DNA of 38,340 nt from Chlorobiota bacterium (lineage in GTDB: Bacteria; Bacteroidota; Bacteroidia; Bacteroidales; F082), in assembly GCA_030596395.1 (NCBI GenBank), contig JAUVKF010000029.1, positions 1 to 38,340 on the forward strand, read 5' to 3'. Shown here piece by piece: positions 17,677 to 25,397 of the stretch. Numbering within the stretch: the stretch's first letter is position 1; each line of letters opens with the position of its first letter. The notes below the pieces were generated by a model. That model had not been told where the DNA came from and searched no databases. It worked only from the letters and a program-made list of their open reading frames with translations. A program made the position numbers and the translations under genes.

Positions 17677-19077
17677 CTATTTTGCAGCTCGGATTGTAGT
17701 AACTTCGTTAATCCAGCATCCAACAGTATAGCTTTCGCCTTCAGCAAGGTTGTAAAAGAAAAGCACCTCCGTTGGTGGAAAATACACCTTGTAAATATTG
17801 ATTTTTTTATTTGCCAGGTCTGTCAATTCAGCCTCAACCTGCTTTGCTTTATAGTATTTATCAACTGCTGCCCAATAGGCTACTTTTTTTGTCAGGTCAT
17901 TATCGCCGCAATCTTTGGCGCTAATTGCATATAAATCACCAATAAATAAATAGGGCATGCCCCACTCCGGATTAAGTTCAGCAGCCTTCAAAGCCATTTT
18001 CCTTGCCCTGGGGAAATCCTTTTGTGCTTTGTATGCTTCAGCTAAAAAGATATACGCATCATCTACTTTATCCTGATTCTCCATATTTGTTGCGTCTTCC
18101 ATATACTTGATAGCTTCACCAAATCTTTTTTCTTTTAACAGCATTTTACCAATCAGGTATGCCGACTCCGGTGTAGGCTCAAGATCGTAGAGTTTAACAG
18201 TGGTTTCGAAGTAAAGCGGATGCTCAATGCATTTCTTTTTATCGAGCAGTTTCACAATTTTTTTGATCAATTCAACATTTTCAGGATCAAGGTCAAATTT
18301 TTGCTGATAAATGCGAACCAGGTCGTTACAATTGGCAAAAGGTTCAAAAGTAGTTTCGATGTTGCCTTGTATGTTTTCCCATTTTACAACGTCTTTGGGT
18401 TTGTTTTTTTCTTTATAATATTTAATATTCGTAGTAATATAATCACTGATCATATCGTAAGCATCAACTACTGCTGCAGTGTCGGTCTCTCCTTTCACTG
18501 CCATCCTTGTAATTGCCCTGAAATAATAAACATAAACAGGGCCTTTGGCTTTGGCACCATCCAATTCAATTGATTTACCTAATATTTCAAAGGCTTTCAC
18601 ATAATCAGCAGGCCTGTTTTTATATAAATCTACACCCTTACGTCCCAGGATTGTACCAACTTGTGATTTACCAGTTTTATAATGATTTGGAAAATACTGA
18701 ATCCTCATATCGTATATGATCATCAAGGAATCAATGAGTGCATTCTTCTTTTTGTCGTCTTTGGCATTTTTAATATAAAAGTCTAGCATTTTAGCGCCAT
18801 CAACATAGATGTTTTCACTGGCTTTCGGACAATCTTTAACTACTTTTTTCCAAAAACTAAATGCATGTTCAACAGAAGGGCTCTTGTATTTACTTGCTTT
18901 CCATTGTTTGTACGATTCGCGATACAACGAAAGGTTTTGAACACAGTCAACACTATCATGACCATATTTTGGCAGATCGTCCTGTCGAAATTCAATAATG
19001 TTAGTCTTAATGGCGAGTGCCGGAAAAGAAATTAATATGCTCAACAAAATAGCAAATGACTTAACTTTCATATTCAT
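17677..19077 (-). CDS. exported TPR-repeat protein
   Basis: This 466-residue protein has a signal peptide (VKSFAILLSILISFPALA, cleavage after about residue 22). Tetratricopeptide helices are clearest at about residues 305-395 (SAYLIGKMLLKEKRFGEAIKYMEDA, DAYIFLAEAYKAQKDFPRARKMALKAAELNP, GMPYLFIGDLYA). Cysteines recur (45, 74, 249, 287, 404, 454), suggesting periplasmic disulfides. It sits between an outer-membrane protein gene and lptC in a tight minus-strand array, so a scaffold role in envelope assembly is reasonable but not shown. Confidence 0.8.
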   Translation of the reverse strand: MNMKVKSFAILLSILISFPALAIKTNIIEFRQDDLPKYGHDSVDCVQNLSLYRESYKQWKASKYKSPSVEHAFSFWKKVVKDCPKASENIYVDGAKMLDFYIKNAKDDKKKNALIDSLMIIYDMRIQYFPNHYKTGKSQVGTILGRKGVDLYKNRPADYVKAFEILGKSIELDGAKAKGPVYVYYFRAITRMAVKGETDTAAVVDAYDMISDYITTNIKYYKEKNKPKDVVKWENIQGNIETTFEPFANCNDLVRIYQQKFDLDPENVELIKKIVKLLDKKKCIEHPLYFETTVKLYDLEPTPESAYLIGKMLLKEKRFGEAIKYMEDATNMENQDKVDDAYIFLAEAYKAQKDFPRARKMALKAAELNPEWGMPYLFIGDLYAISAKDCGDNDLTKKVAYWAAVDKYYKAKQVEAELTDLANKKINIYKVYFPPTEVLFFYNLAEGESYTVGCWINEVTTIRAAK

Positions 19078-19095
19078 AGTATTTTATTTTAACCT

Positions 19096-20379
19096 TTATC
19101 TATATTTTCGTTTATGAAACCAATGTTCTGATACCGAAACCCCAAAAGTAACATTAATAAAATTCTCTTGTATTAAATTATTATCAGTTGTTCCCCTGCT
19201 TCCGGCTTCAACACCGAGATCTATGGTTGTTTTCGATTTTTTCATTGGAAAAGTAAATCCAAAACTTATGCCATACTCATTAATTGGTTTTCCTAACAGG
19301 CTAAGATATGAATTAACATAACGAAAACCAACACGATAGGTCATTCTTTTAAATAAGTTTGAAATACTGGTATGTTTTGGGGTTATTTCGCCCCCTACCG
19401 AAACCCTCCATGCATTGTCAAGCGAATCGGACCTGCCAAACGAACTGAACTTTTCCCATTGTTGCCACTCAAAATCAGCTCCAACCAACCATAAGTTTTC
19501 ATCCCTGAACACAATGCCAATTCCAAACCTGTCGGGTATTACAACTTTCCCTTTCTCTTCCGGAGAGTAAATAATTGTGTCTTTAACAATTTCAACAATA
19601 TCATCATATCCGCCCCTTAAAGTATAGGCAAAAGTTGATCGGCTTGCATTCATGTTCCAGGAATTTGAATAGACAGCGCCAAGTGTTAACAGTTTCTTAT
19701 CCTTCAGCGGTATATCATATTGAATTCCATAATCGAAAATAAAGTCAGATCCAACAGTTTTAGTATTGGTTTTTGTTCCAAAAATATTAATCGAATCAGG
19801 GAAATATACCATGCTGCTGCGGCTGCCTTCTCCAAAAAGAAAGATCGCATCGAAACCAAGCCGTAACCGCTTTCCAATATTAAAACCATTTCCCCAGTAA
19901 AACTGGTTTATACCGCCATCACCCTCAATACTGTTGATTACATTAGTAAAATCATATTCACTCATGTCAACCATAACATTAACATCGTAGCCAATTTTGC
20001 TATAGGGCAACGCGCCCAAACTCGTCCTCCACCAATTTGTTACCGGAAAACCTATAAAAATATGACTTAAAGTTACATAGTCAGAACTCTCACTTTTAAG
20101 GCTTGTCCGGTGATCGGTATAATTGCCAATCAGGCCAACCTCAAAAATAAATGACAGCGAATCAAATTTTCCGTATGATGCCGGGTTTGTCGGGTTTATC
20201 TTATTGGGATTCCACATTGCAAAAGATATCCCACCCATTCCTGTTAAGGCAGTGCTTATGTTTTTACCATGCAAATATCCAAGGCCATATCGCGAGTATG
20301 GAGAATTGATCTTTTGCCCGATGACGAGAAAAGATGAAAAAATCAGAATTGTAACGATACCCGCTTTAAAAATCTTCAT
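19096..20379 (-). CDS. putative outer-membrane beta-barrel protein
   Basis: A signal peptide (MKIFKAGIVTILIFSSFLVIGQ) precedes INSPYSRYGLGYL, a start seen in a Bacteroidota outer-membrane family near coaX and lptC. Most of the 427 residues are alternating beta-strand sequence with many aromatic and Gly turns (YGISFGFTFPMKKSKTTIDLGVEAGSRG), consistent with a barrel of about 14 strands. The FadL-like fold is one possibility; no function is assigned. ATG at 20379 lies inside the 3' end of coaX (14-nt overlap), suggesting translational coupling. A TTG at 20388 is a less likely start. Confidence 0.75.
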   Translation of the reverse strand: MKIFKAGIVTILIFSSFLVIGQKINSPYSRYGLGYLHGKNISTALTGMGGISFAMWNPNKINPTNPASYGKFDSLSFIFEVGLIGNYTDHRTSLKSESSDYVTLSHIFIGFPVTNWWRTSLGALPYSKIGYDVNVMVDMSEYDFTNVINSIEGDGGINQFYWGNGFNIGKRLRLGFDAIFLFGEGSRSSMVYFPDSINIFGTKTNTKTVGSDFIFDYGIQYDIPLKDKKLLTLGAVYSNSWNMNASRSTFAYTLRGGYDDIVEIVKDTIIYSPEEKGKVVIPDRFGIGIVFRDENLWLVGADFEWQQWEKFSSFGRSDSLDNAWRVSVGGEITPKHTSISNLFKRMTYRVGFRYVNSYLSLLGKPINEYGISFGFTFPMKKSKTTIDLGVEAGSRGTTDNNLIQENFINVTFGVSVSEHWFHKRKYR

Positions 20380-21100
20380 TGAAATCAAGGATTTTCTTCA
20401 AACCTGTAAGCACCAAATTTGGGGCTGCAAAGATGTTATTTTTTAAGTATTTATCAAAATATTTATGGTCTCCGCCCGTAACAATTATTTTCAGTTCAGA
20501 AAATTGCTGTTTATACTGATCAATCATGCCATCAACTTCGCACAATACCGCATGTTGAACCCCCGATAAAATTGAAGATTCAGTAGTGTTTCCTATTAGT
20601 GGAGTTGCGTTATCCCATTCAGGTTGAACTAACGGAAGTTTATCTGTAAAAGTATGCAGGGCCTTAAACCGCATCTCAATACCAGGGCTGATACCTCCGC
20701 CAAGATATTCACCTTTGGCAGTAAGCAAATCGTAAGTAATGCTGGTTCCTACATCAATGATTAAAATATTGGTATTCTTAAAAAGTTCCCAAGCCCCAAC
20801 AGTTGAGGCAATACGGTCTTTCCCTAAGGTTTTGGGTGACATATAAAGATTTTTTACAGGAAGTTTTGTCTGAAAGTCAAATTCGATAAACCGAACTTGT
20901 TGGCTAAAATCATGAAAAAAATTTAGACTTTCATCCCTGACGGTAGAAACAATACCAGATGTAAGTTCAGGATAACTTTTGATGATTTCTTCCAGATCAG
21001 TTGCTCCGATCGTTTTTAAATACTCCAGTGCAACAATCTCATTTTGCTTAAACACAGCAAACTTAACAAGCGTATTTCCAATATCAACAACAAGTTTCAT
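20366..21100 (-). CDS. coaX: type III pantothenate kinase
   Basis: CoaX performs the first committed step of coenzyme A synthesis, phosphorylating pantothenate with ATP. It belongs to the ASKHA fold. The 244-residue protein shows the phosphate-1 motif DIGNTLVKFAVF (6-17), GKDRIASTVGAWE (about 94-106), the pantothenate/metal motif IDVGTSITYD (about 115-124), GGGISPG (about 134-140) and a late VTGGDHKYFD. It is the first gene of the minus-strand envelope block and overlaps the next gene by 14 nt. It is divergent from tRNA-Phe. Confidence 0.95.
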   Translation of the reverse strand: MKLVVDIGNTLVKFAVFKQNEIVALEYLKTIGATDLEEIIKSYPELTSGIVSTVRDESLNFFHDFSQQVRFIEFDFQTKLPVKNLYMSPKTLGKDRIASTVGAWELFKNTNILIIDVGTSITYDLLTAKGEYLGGGISPGIEMRFKALHTFTDKLPLVQPEWDNATPLIGNTTESSILSGVQHAVLCEVDGMIDQYKQQFSELKIIVTGGDHKYFDKYLKNNIFAAPNLVLTGLKKILDFNEDF

Positions 21101-21172
21101 TTAATGGCAGGCTTGATATAAGTGTGCAAAATTAGAAGTTGTGTGGTAAAGTGCGAAGATTTTAAGATTTTT

Positions 21173-21202
21173 TTTGAGAAAATTAAATTTTGTTTAATTT
21201 TG
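21173..21202 (+). promoter_or_regulatory. promoter of tRNA-Phe
   Basis: TTTG (21173-21176), an 18-nt spacer and TAATTTTG (21195-21202) match the phylum consensus. The mature tRNA starts 17 nt after the -7 element. Confidence 0.6.
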
Positions 21203-21218
21203 CCGTTCCAAATTTTGC

Positions 21219-21291
<73 letters not shown>

Positions 21292-21303
21292 CAAATTAAT
21301 TTT

Positions 21304-21343
21304 AAAACCCGTTGTTTAACAATCCATTAGATAACGGGTTTTT
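21304..21343. terminator. element-borne terminator after tRNA-Phe
   Basis: AAAACCCGTT (21304-21313) pairs with AACGGGTTT (21333-21341), followed by further T. It lies just inside the element and replaces the chromosomal tRNA terminator displaced to 27806-27838. It also faces the minus-strand lipoprotein gene ending at 21392. Confidence 0.75.
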
Positions 21344-21348
21344 CAATG

Positions 21349-21368
21349 GTAGACGGAAAGGTGGACGG
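21349..21368 (+). promoter_or_regulatory. paired integrase arm-type sites, left end
   Basis: GTAGACGG (21349-21356) and GTGGACGG (21361-21368) are 12 bp apart start to start, the same orientation and spacing as the pair at the right end. Repeats of this kind near both ends of an integrated element are candidates for binding by the recombinase N-terminal domain or the excisionase. Confidence 0.6.
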
Positions 21369-21391
21369 TTTTAGTAATTGAGTGTTCGGAT

Positions 21392-21853
21392 TTAGTCAAA
21401 AGTAAAAGATATTTTTCCGTCCTTTATTTGTCTTGCTACACTATATGATTTTGCAAAGGCATATCCTTTTTTCAAACCTTTGTACCAAATTGCAGGATAC
21501 CAATTTGGGTGAGTATAGCTGGTTGTAGTCCATTCTGTTTTAATCACTACTTTGCTGTTATCTCTCACGCTAATAGTCATTCTGTGAGAGGTGGCATAGC
21601 CTATTTCTATACCTTCTGTATTTACGTAATGATATTTGTTGCTGGATTCATCAATTCTAAACCCATCATTTACCAGAATCATCATAATTTCATCAAATAC
21701 TTTGTCTGTGTCCCTATTAACAATAATTATGATGTCCTTAGCACCTTCTGGTATATTTTTTAGTTCATCGGGGGGAATGTCTGCATGATAGGCAAAGTCA
21801 TTTACACTTGCACAACCCGTAAATAATAAACATACTAATATTAACTTTTTCAT
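21392..21853 (-). CDS. small lipoprotein, element cargo
   Basis: The 153-residue product starts MKKLILVCLLFTGCASVNDF, a clear lipobox (FTGC) with Cys at residue 14. The mature part is a mixed alpha/beta sequence (AKDIIIIVNRDTDKVFDEIMMILVNDGFRIDESS and RMTISVRDNSKVVIKTEWTTTSY) without a recognised family. The pattern of a beta strand, a helix and further strands suggests a small sandwich domain. ATG at 21853 was chosen because it begins the signal sequence; the frame is open further upstream to 21913. It is the leftmost gene of the tRNA-Phe element, with its own promoter at 21932-21966. Confidence 0.75.
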   Translation of the reverse strand: MKKLILVCLLFTGCASVNDFAYHADIPPDELKNIPEGAKDIIIIVNRDTDKVFDEIMMILVNDGFRIDESSNKYHYVNTEGIEIGYATSHRMTISVRDNSKVVIKTEWTTTSYTHPNWYPAIWYKGLKKGYAFAKSYSVARQIKDGKISFTFD

Positions 21854-21931
21854 TTTATTTTGATTTCCCGCATTTTTCGCAGAATGTTTCGTTTTTCTTT
21901 TTTCATCTGACAAAAATCACATTTTATTCGT

Positions 21932-21966
21932 CAAATCTACAATCTGATTTTATGGAATCGAACAAA
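21932..21966 (-). promoter_or_regulatory. promoter of the element lipoprotein
   Basis: On the minus strand TTTG (21963-21966), a 23-nt spacer and TAGATTTG (21932-21939) fit the TTTG/TAnnTTTG consensus. The start codon lies about 80 nt downstream. Confidence 0.5.
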
Positions 21967-22087
21967 AATAAGGTATTAATGTCAATCACATGATTACATT
22001 ACGGTTAAAATAATTGAAGTTTTTTTAAGATAGATTTTGTTAACACAGTTTCTTTTAATTATAATCCATCAAGCAAAAACATACACT

Positions 22088-22195
22088 ATGAAGACATTAC
22101 ATCTCTTTATAATACTCATCTTGATTTGCTTTTCTTTCAGTTGTATACAGCAGAGAACAAATGACTTTATCGAAGAAGAAGGAAAGTTATCATGA
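22088..22195 (+). CDS. very small lipoprotein (35 aa)
   Basis: A short frame encodes MKTLHLFIILILICFSFSC at its N-terminus, then 16 residues of polar, acidic tail (RTNDFIEEEGKLS). The basic start, hydrophobic core and FSFSC lipobox make a lipoprotein signal with almost no mature domain, as in entericidin-like or lysis-type small lipoproteins. Function is unknown. It lies in the cargo segment of the element, divergent from the 153-aa lipoprotein. It could be non-coding; the signal sequence is the only support. Confidence 0.5.
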   Translation: MKTLHLFIILILICFSFSCIQQRTNDFIEEEGKLS

Positions 22196-22272
22196 ACCGG
22201 TATTAGGAATTTTTTACCCCAACAAAAAGGCCGGACTTATCGCTGTCAGCAAAGGAGCCCGGCCAAACCACT

Positions 22273-22296
22273 ATCTGTATCCGTGTAGGATACGAT
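22273..22296 (+). promoter_or_regulatory. stable hairpin upstream of an element cargo gene
   Basis: GTATCC (22277-22282) and GGATAC (22288-22293) flank a 5-nt loop, extended by ATC/GAT with a one-base bulge. A second inverted pair, GGCCGG (22229-22234) with CCGGCC (22259-22264), lies just before it. No T-tract follows either stem, so a leader structure or a protein site before the gene at 22348 is likelier than termination. Confidence 0.45.
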
Positions 22297-22347
22297 ATGA
22301 CAAATATAATGATTAGCTTGCAGGGGATAACCAACAAACCAATTAAG

Positions 22348-22758
22348 ATGAGAAAGTTATTCGTTGCTATTGTTATTTCTATTCTGCTATTTCCCACATT
22401 GTCTTATTCCCAAATACAGGATGTCGACTTAGTTGATGCACTAATTGGTAGTAATGTTTTTGAACTACATGAAACATTGGAAACATTGGAATTGTGGAAT
22501 CATGGTAATCCAAGTCCTACTGATAATGCTAAATATTCGGTGTCAATTGAAAACGGGACCGGCACAACTAAACTGTTCACGTTTTTTTATGATGGGAACG
22601 GATGGATTAATAAGATGGTAATCAACTATCAACACGATAACAGGAAACATTTAGAAGAACTTGACAAACTGAAAAAAATCTTTGATAATGTTCATGTTGG
22701 TAAATTTTCAACTGATGTAACCGTAACATACAGAAAGTGGAAAAAGTTAAATCGGTGA
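22348..22758 (+). CDS. secreted protein, element cargo
   Basis: A signal peptide (MRKLFVAIVISILLFPTLSYSQ, cleavage near residue 21) precedes about 115 mature residues in this 136-residue protein. These include LVDALIGSNVFELHETLETLELWNHGNPSPTDNAKYSVSIEN, then an aromatic strand region FTFFYDGNGWINKMVINYQHD and a Lys-rich end. No domain was recognised. ATG at 22348 begins the signal peptide; an upstream in-frame ATG at 22297 would add 17 residues and put the signal internally. With the two lipoproteins it forms an exported cargo group at the left end of the element. Confidence 0.7.
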   Translation: MRKLFVAIVISILLFPTLSYSQIQDVDLVDALIGSNVFELHETLETLELWNHGNPSPTDNAKYSVSIENGTGTTKLFTFFYDGNGWINKMVINYQHDNRKHLEELDKLKKIFDNVHVGKFSTDVTVTYRKWKKLNR

Positions 22759-22783
22759 AACAAATCCTTTTTGTCAATGGTTT

Positions 22784-23089
22784 TCATGTATTCTCTTTTA
22801 TCGTTTTAAAAAAATCGTCTACCTCGCAATACTTCAATACAAAACTTAATTCAATGTCTTTTGTCAGTTCTTCAAATTCGCTAACTGTCATGTCTTTGCT
22901 GTTAAGTTCCCTATGTCCTGACACTGTGAAACCCATTGCATCGGGTGGAGGTTCTTCGTCTGAGGTAAATTTATCCTGGTAAATAAATATTACAGACTTT
23001 TCTACATATAGTTGTTTCCTGGCCTCCTCCAAACTTATATTACCTTCTAACAGGTTTGATAGAATGGCTCTCTTATCAATTGTCTCCAT
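22784..23089 (-). CDS. hypothetical element protein
   Basis: This 101-residue protein of unknown family contains a short helical start (METIDKRAILSNLLEGNISLEEARKQLY), an acidic centre and a run DMTVSEFEELTKDIELSFVLKY. No signal peptide. The ATG at 23089 overlaps the 3' end of the upstream 95-aa gene by 14 nt, which points to translational coupling in an element operon. The next upstream start, at 23110, would enlarge the overlap. Confidence 0.65.
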   Translation of the reverse strand: METIDKRAILSNLLEGNISLEEARKQLYVEKSVIFIYQDKFTSDEEPPPDAMGFTVSGHRELNSKDMTVSEFEELTKDIELSFVLKYCEVDDFFKTIKENT

Positions 23090-23363
23090 TTGGTGCAAGT
23101 ATTTTGTCAACCAACTTATCTACATCTTCGTTTGACAGACTGCTAAGATCAATCTTGTTTTCTACTCGCTGTAGTTTAGGCAAACCATATTCAAGAAGTT
23201 TAACCCATACGTCAACACGTTCCTTTGGTGTCAACTTGGTCACATCTCTTAAAACATCTTCGTATAAATCTTCAGTTAACCCGGTTACTAATTCCCTAAG
23301 TAGTTTTGTTACCTTGTTTGGCGTTCCTTTGTCTCGCCCCCCAGTTTTTTGTCCTCTTGCCAT
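23076..23363 (-). CDS. small basic protein with GTPNKVT motif (DNA-binding or terminase-small-subunit-like)
   Basis: The 95-residue product begins MARGQKTGGRDKGTPNKVTK, a basic Gly/Arg/Lys leader of the GRxKGTPNKVT kind seen in phage and island proteins, some of them annotated as terminase small subunits or DUF5681-like. The rest is helical and charged. A nucleic-acid-binding role is reasonable; packaging is speculative because no large terminase is present. It overlaps the following gene by 14 nt. Confidence 0.65.
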   Translation of the reverse strand: MARGQKTGGRDKGTPNKVTKLLRELVTGLTEDLYEDVLRDVTKLTPKERVDVWVKLLEYGLPKLQRVENKIDLSSLSNEDVDKLVDKILAPNGDN

Positions 23364-23528
23364 GATTCACATATTTAAATTATCTATTTCGCTCTACTTT
23401 AGATAGTTACTAAATTCAAAGTTTCTTGATTAATTAGTTCAACATCAAACAGTTTGTAGTTGTTTTTATATCTGGCCTCTCTTTTCATTCTCGAATGCCT
23501 CTGATTACTTTCTTTGTTCCTGATATTA

Positions 23529-24494
23529 TCAATTAAATGTTGGTAGGGTAATGGACGGGTTCTCGTACTGTTTTCCAAGTATATTACAAGTCTGGAAATC
23601 GTGGTTTGTCAGTTGCTCGACTTTAGCCTTTACTTTTCTGTCTATTCGCTCCTGATCTTCGTCTGATAGTTTGGCTAAAATCTTCTTATAAGTACTTTTG
23701 TAGTCTTTGTAACGCCTTCTCTCGTGTGCTAACAAGTGCTCCCTGATGTCATTGTTTTGCATCACTGCTAATACGTTTAACTCGTGGGGTGATAATTCTA
23801 AATAGTTCATGTTATTTAATTTTGGAATTTCATAATATGATTTAAGAAAACTTTGTCCCAATTGATAATGGGTTTCGGGTTGTATCAAATCCTCAACCGT
23901 TCTGATATTTATATACCTGTTACCCTTAAAATACTTCATGTATTTGACCTCCTTTTCAATCCTGGTAAGACTTTTATTCAAAGTAATGTTGTCATGTGAC
24001 TTCGCCTCAAATGTCTTATCGTAGCATTTAATTGAATAGTCCGTAAATCGTGCCTTTGCTCCATAAGTGACGCTCCTGTCGTACATCGGTCTAATTGTCT
24101 TTCCAAGTTTGTTGAACAACCAATTCGGATAAAGGTTTTCTGCAGGTTCATCAATCACAATACCCATTGAAATACTCTTGACCTCGCCTCCAAATAATCG
24201 TCCTTGCAGTTGATCATTAAGTCTGAAGTATGTGTCCGTTATTTCATTGAATCCATAATCCGAATAATTGTTATTACAATAGTACTTTTGCCAACTGTTT
24301 GAAATAAACAGCCCCCTTTTTGTGTATCGCAAAAACATGTTCTTTAGTTCGCCCGAATAACTAAGTACCGTTCCTGTTGTTTTATTGAAGTATGGGGTGA
24401 ATATAATGCCAAGATGTTCAAAGGGTTTACTCTCGCCCTTAAACACCTCTTTAGGTGGTTTGACAGTTGAAAATATCTTTGTTGTATTGTACAT
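23529..24494 (-). CDS. probable replication initiation protein of the element
   Basis: The 321-residue product contains AKARFTDYSIKCYDKTFEAK followed by LTRIEKEVKYMKYF, at about residues 141-185. This is the YDK...RxE pattern of replication initiators related to filamentous-phage and rolling-circle Rep proteins (Rep_trans-like). The C-terminal part is highly charged and helical. A classical HUH motif was not found, so the assignment is tentative. ATG at 24494 is preferred, 34 nt after the stop of the upstream 150-aa gene; earlier TTG codons extend the frame into that gene. It lies downstream of the HTH gene in one minus-strand array. Confidence 0.55.
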   Translation of the reverse strand: MYNTTKIFSTVKPPKEVFKGESKPFEHLGIIFTPYFNKTTGTVLSYSGELKNMFLRYTKRGLFISNSWQKYYCNNNYSDYGFNEITDTYFRLNDQLQGRLFGGEVKSISMGIVIDEPAENLYPNWLFNKLGKTIRPMYDRSVTYGAKARFTDYSIKCYDKTFEAKSHDNITLNKSLTRIEKEVKYMKYFKGNRYINIRTVEDLIQPETHYQLGQSFLKSYYEIPKLNNMNYLELSPHELNVLAVMQNNDIREHLLAHERRRYKDYKSTYKKILAKLSDEDQERIDRKVKAKVEQLTNHDFQTCNILGKQYENPSITLPTFN

Positions 24495-24528
24495 TTTGAC
24501 TATCTTAGCACGTCTGTTGACGTTGCCG

Positions 24529-24981
24529 TCAATTGATTTGATAATTGGGAGTCGGGTATTCGCTCCCTTTTTTATTTTCAAACCATTTGACAAACCTGTC
24601 AATGAATAATTTTCTTTTGTTGGGATAGAGTTTGAAGTGATTGAAAAAACAGACAATCAGATCCATTTTATCAGGAGAGAACCGGAATAGTATAAAACTG
24701 TTTTTCTTGATGCCGTTCTTTTTCTCGAAATAGTCTCCGAAATACCAGTTCTTGTACGACGTTGGGAGTAAGCCGGTAAAGAATGAGTATTTGCCGTTAT
24801 TCTGTCTGCTCCTGATAATATGATCCGATTTAATAATATCCTTTCGTTGGGTTTCCTCTACCTTTAAATCACCTGGCATTTTAAAAAAGTATAAAGGTTG
24901 CTCTTGCAATTGGTAGTATCCTGATTCGTTGATGTGATACTTTAAGTTTTTGAAATCTGGAAAATGATTTGATGTTGCCAT
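24529..24981 (-). CDS. hypothetical element protein, next to the Rep-like gene
   Basis: This 150-residue, aromatic-rich protein contains YYQLQEQPLYFFKMPGDLKV and FILFRFSPDKMDLIVCFFNHFKLYPNKRKLFIDRFVKWFEN. No signal peptide and no recognised domain. It sits 21 nt after the HTH gene and 34 nt before the Rep-like gene, so it probably belongs to the replication/maintenance operon, perhaps as a Rep partner. Confidence 0.65.
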   Translation of the reverse strand: MATSNHFPDFKNLKYHINESGYYQLQEQPLYFFKMPGDLKVEETQRKDIIKSDHIIRSRQNNGKYSFFTGLLPTSYKNWYFGDYFEKKNGIKKNSFILFRFSPDKMDLIVCFFNHFKLYPNKRKLFIDRFVKWFENKKGSEYPTPNYQIN

Positions 24982-25002
24982 GATTTAATAATTTTTTTGA
25001 GT

Positions 25003-25296
25003 TTATGTGTGTCTTTTGTATTTCAATGATTCGACTTCTTTTAATGCCTTGTCTACCTCATCAGACCGGAATCTGACACGAGTGTTAATCTTATGTGCCT
25101 TGATCACTCCATTTTTAACCCAATGGTGTAGTGTAACCAGTGAAATACCTAACAGGTCGGCAACTTCTTTCCTGGTTAAATACTTGATTTCGGGATTAGG
25201 CTCTGGAATTAGAGACTGAATTTTTTCCTCTATTGTGTTTGAAATTAGAGATTTCAGCTCGCTGATTGAAATATTCTCGATCTGTATAGTGTTCAT
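25003..25296 (-). CDS. helix-turn-helix protein, excisionase/MerR-like
   Basis: The 97-residue product contains a winged helix of the excisionase (HTH_17) kind at about 42-92: LTRKEVADLLGISLVTLHHWVKNGVIKAHKINTRVRFRSDEVDKAL. Proteins of this type direct recombination by binding near the attachment sites or regulate the replication genes. ATG at 25296 is preceded by GGAG five bases upstream, an unusually good ribosome-binding site here. It heads the array with the 150-aa and Rep-like genes. A palindrome at 25359-25374 is in its promoter region. Confidence 0.85.
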   Translation of the reverse strand: MNTIQIENISISELKSLISNTIEEKIQSLIPEPNPEIKYLTRKEVADLLGISLVTLHHWVKNGVIKAHKINTRVRFRSDEVDKALKEVESLKYKRHT

Positions 25297-25358
25297 TTGC
25301 TCCAATTTTACGTTTTTGAAACAAATGTATGGTGGTCTTAATCCAATGTTATTCCGAA

Positions 25359-25374
25359 ACTTCCGAACGGAAGT
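25359..25374. promoter_or_regulatory. perfect palindrome, candidate operator
   Basis: ACTTCCG-AA-CGGAAGT is a perfect 7-bp inverted repeat with a 2-bp centre, in the 101-bp gap between the 253-aa gene and the HTH gene. A partial third half (ATTCCGAAA) precedes it. Position upstream of the HTH/rep array suggests an autoregulatory operator; an origin element is an alternative. Confidence 0.55.
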
Positions 25375-25397
25375 AAACCAGAAGTAAAAAAAGTATT

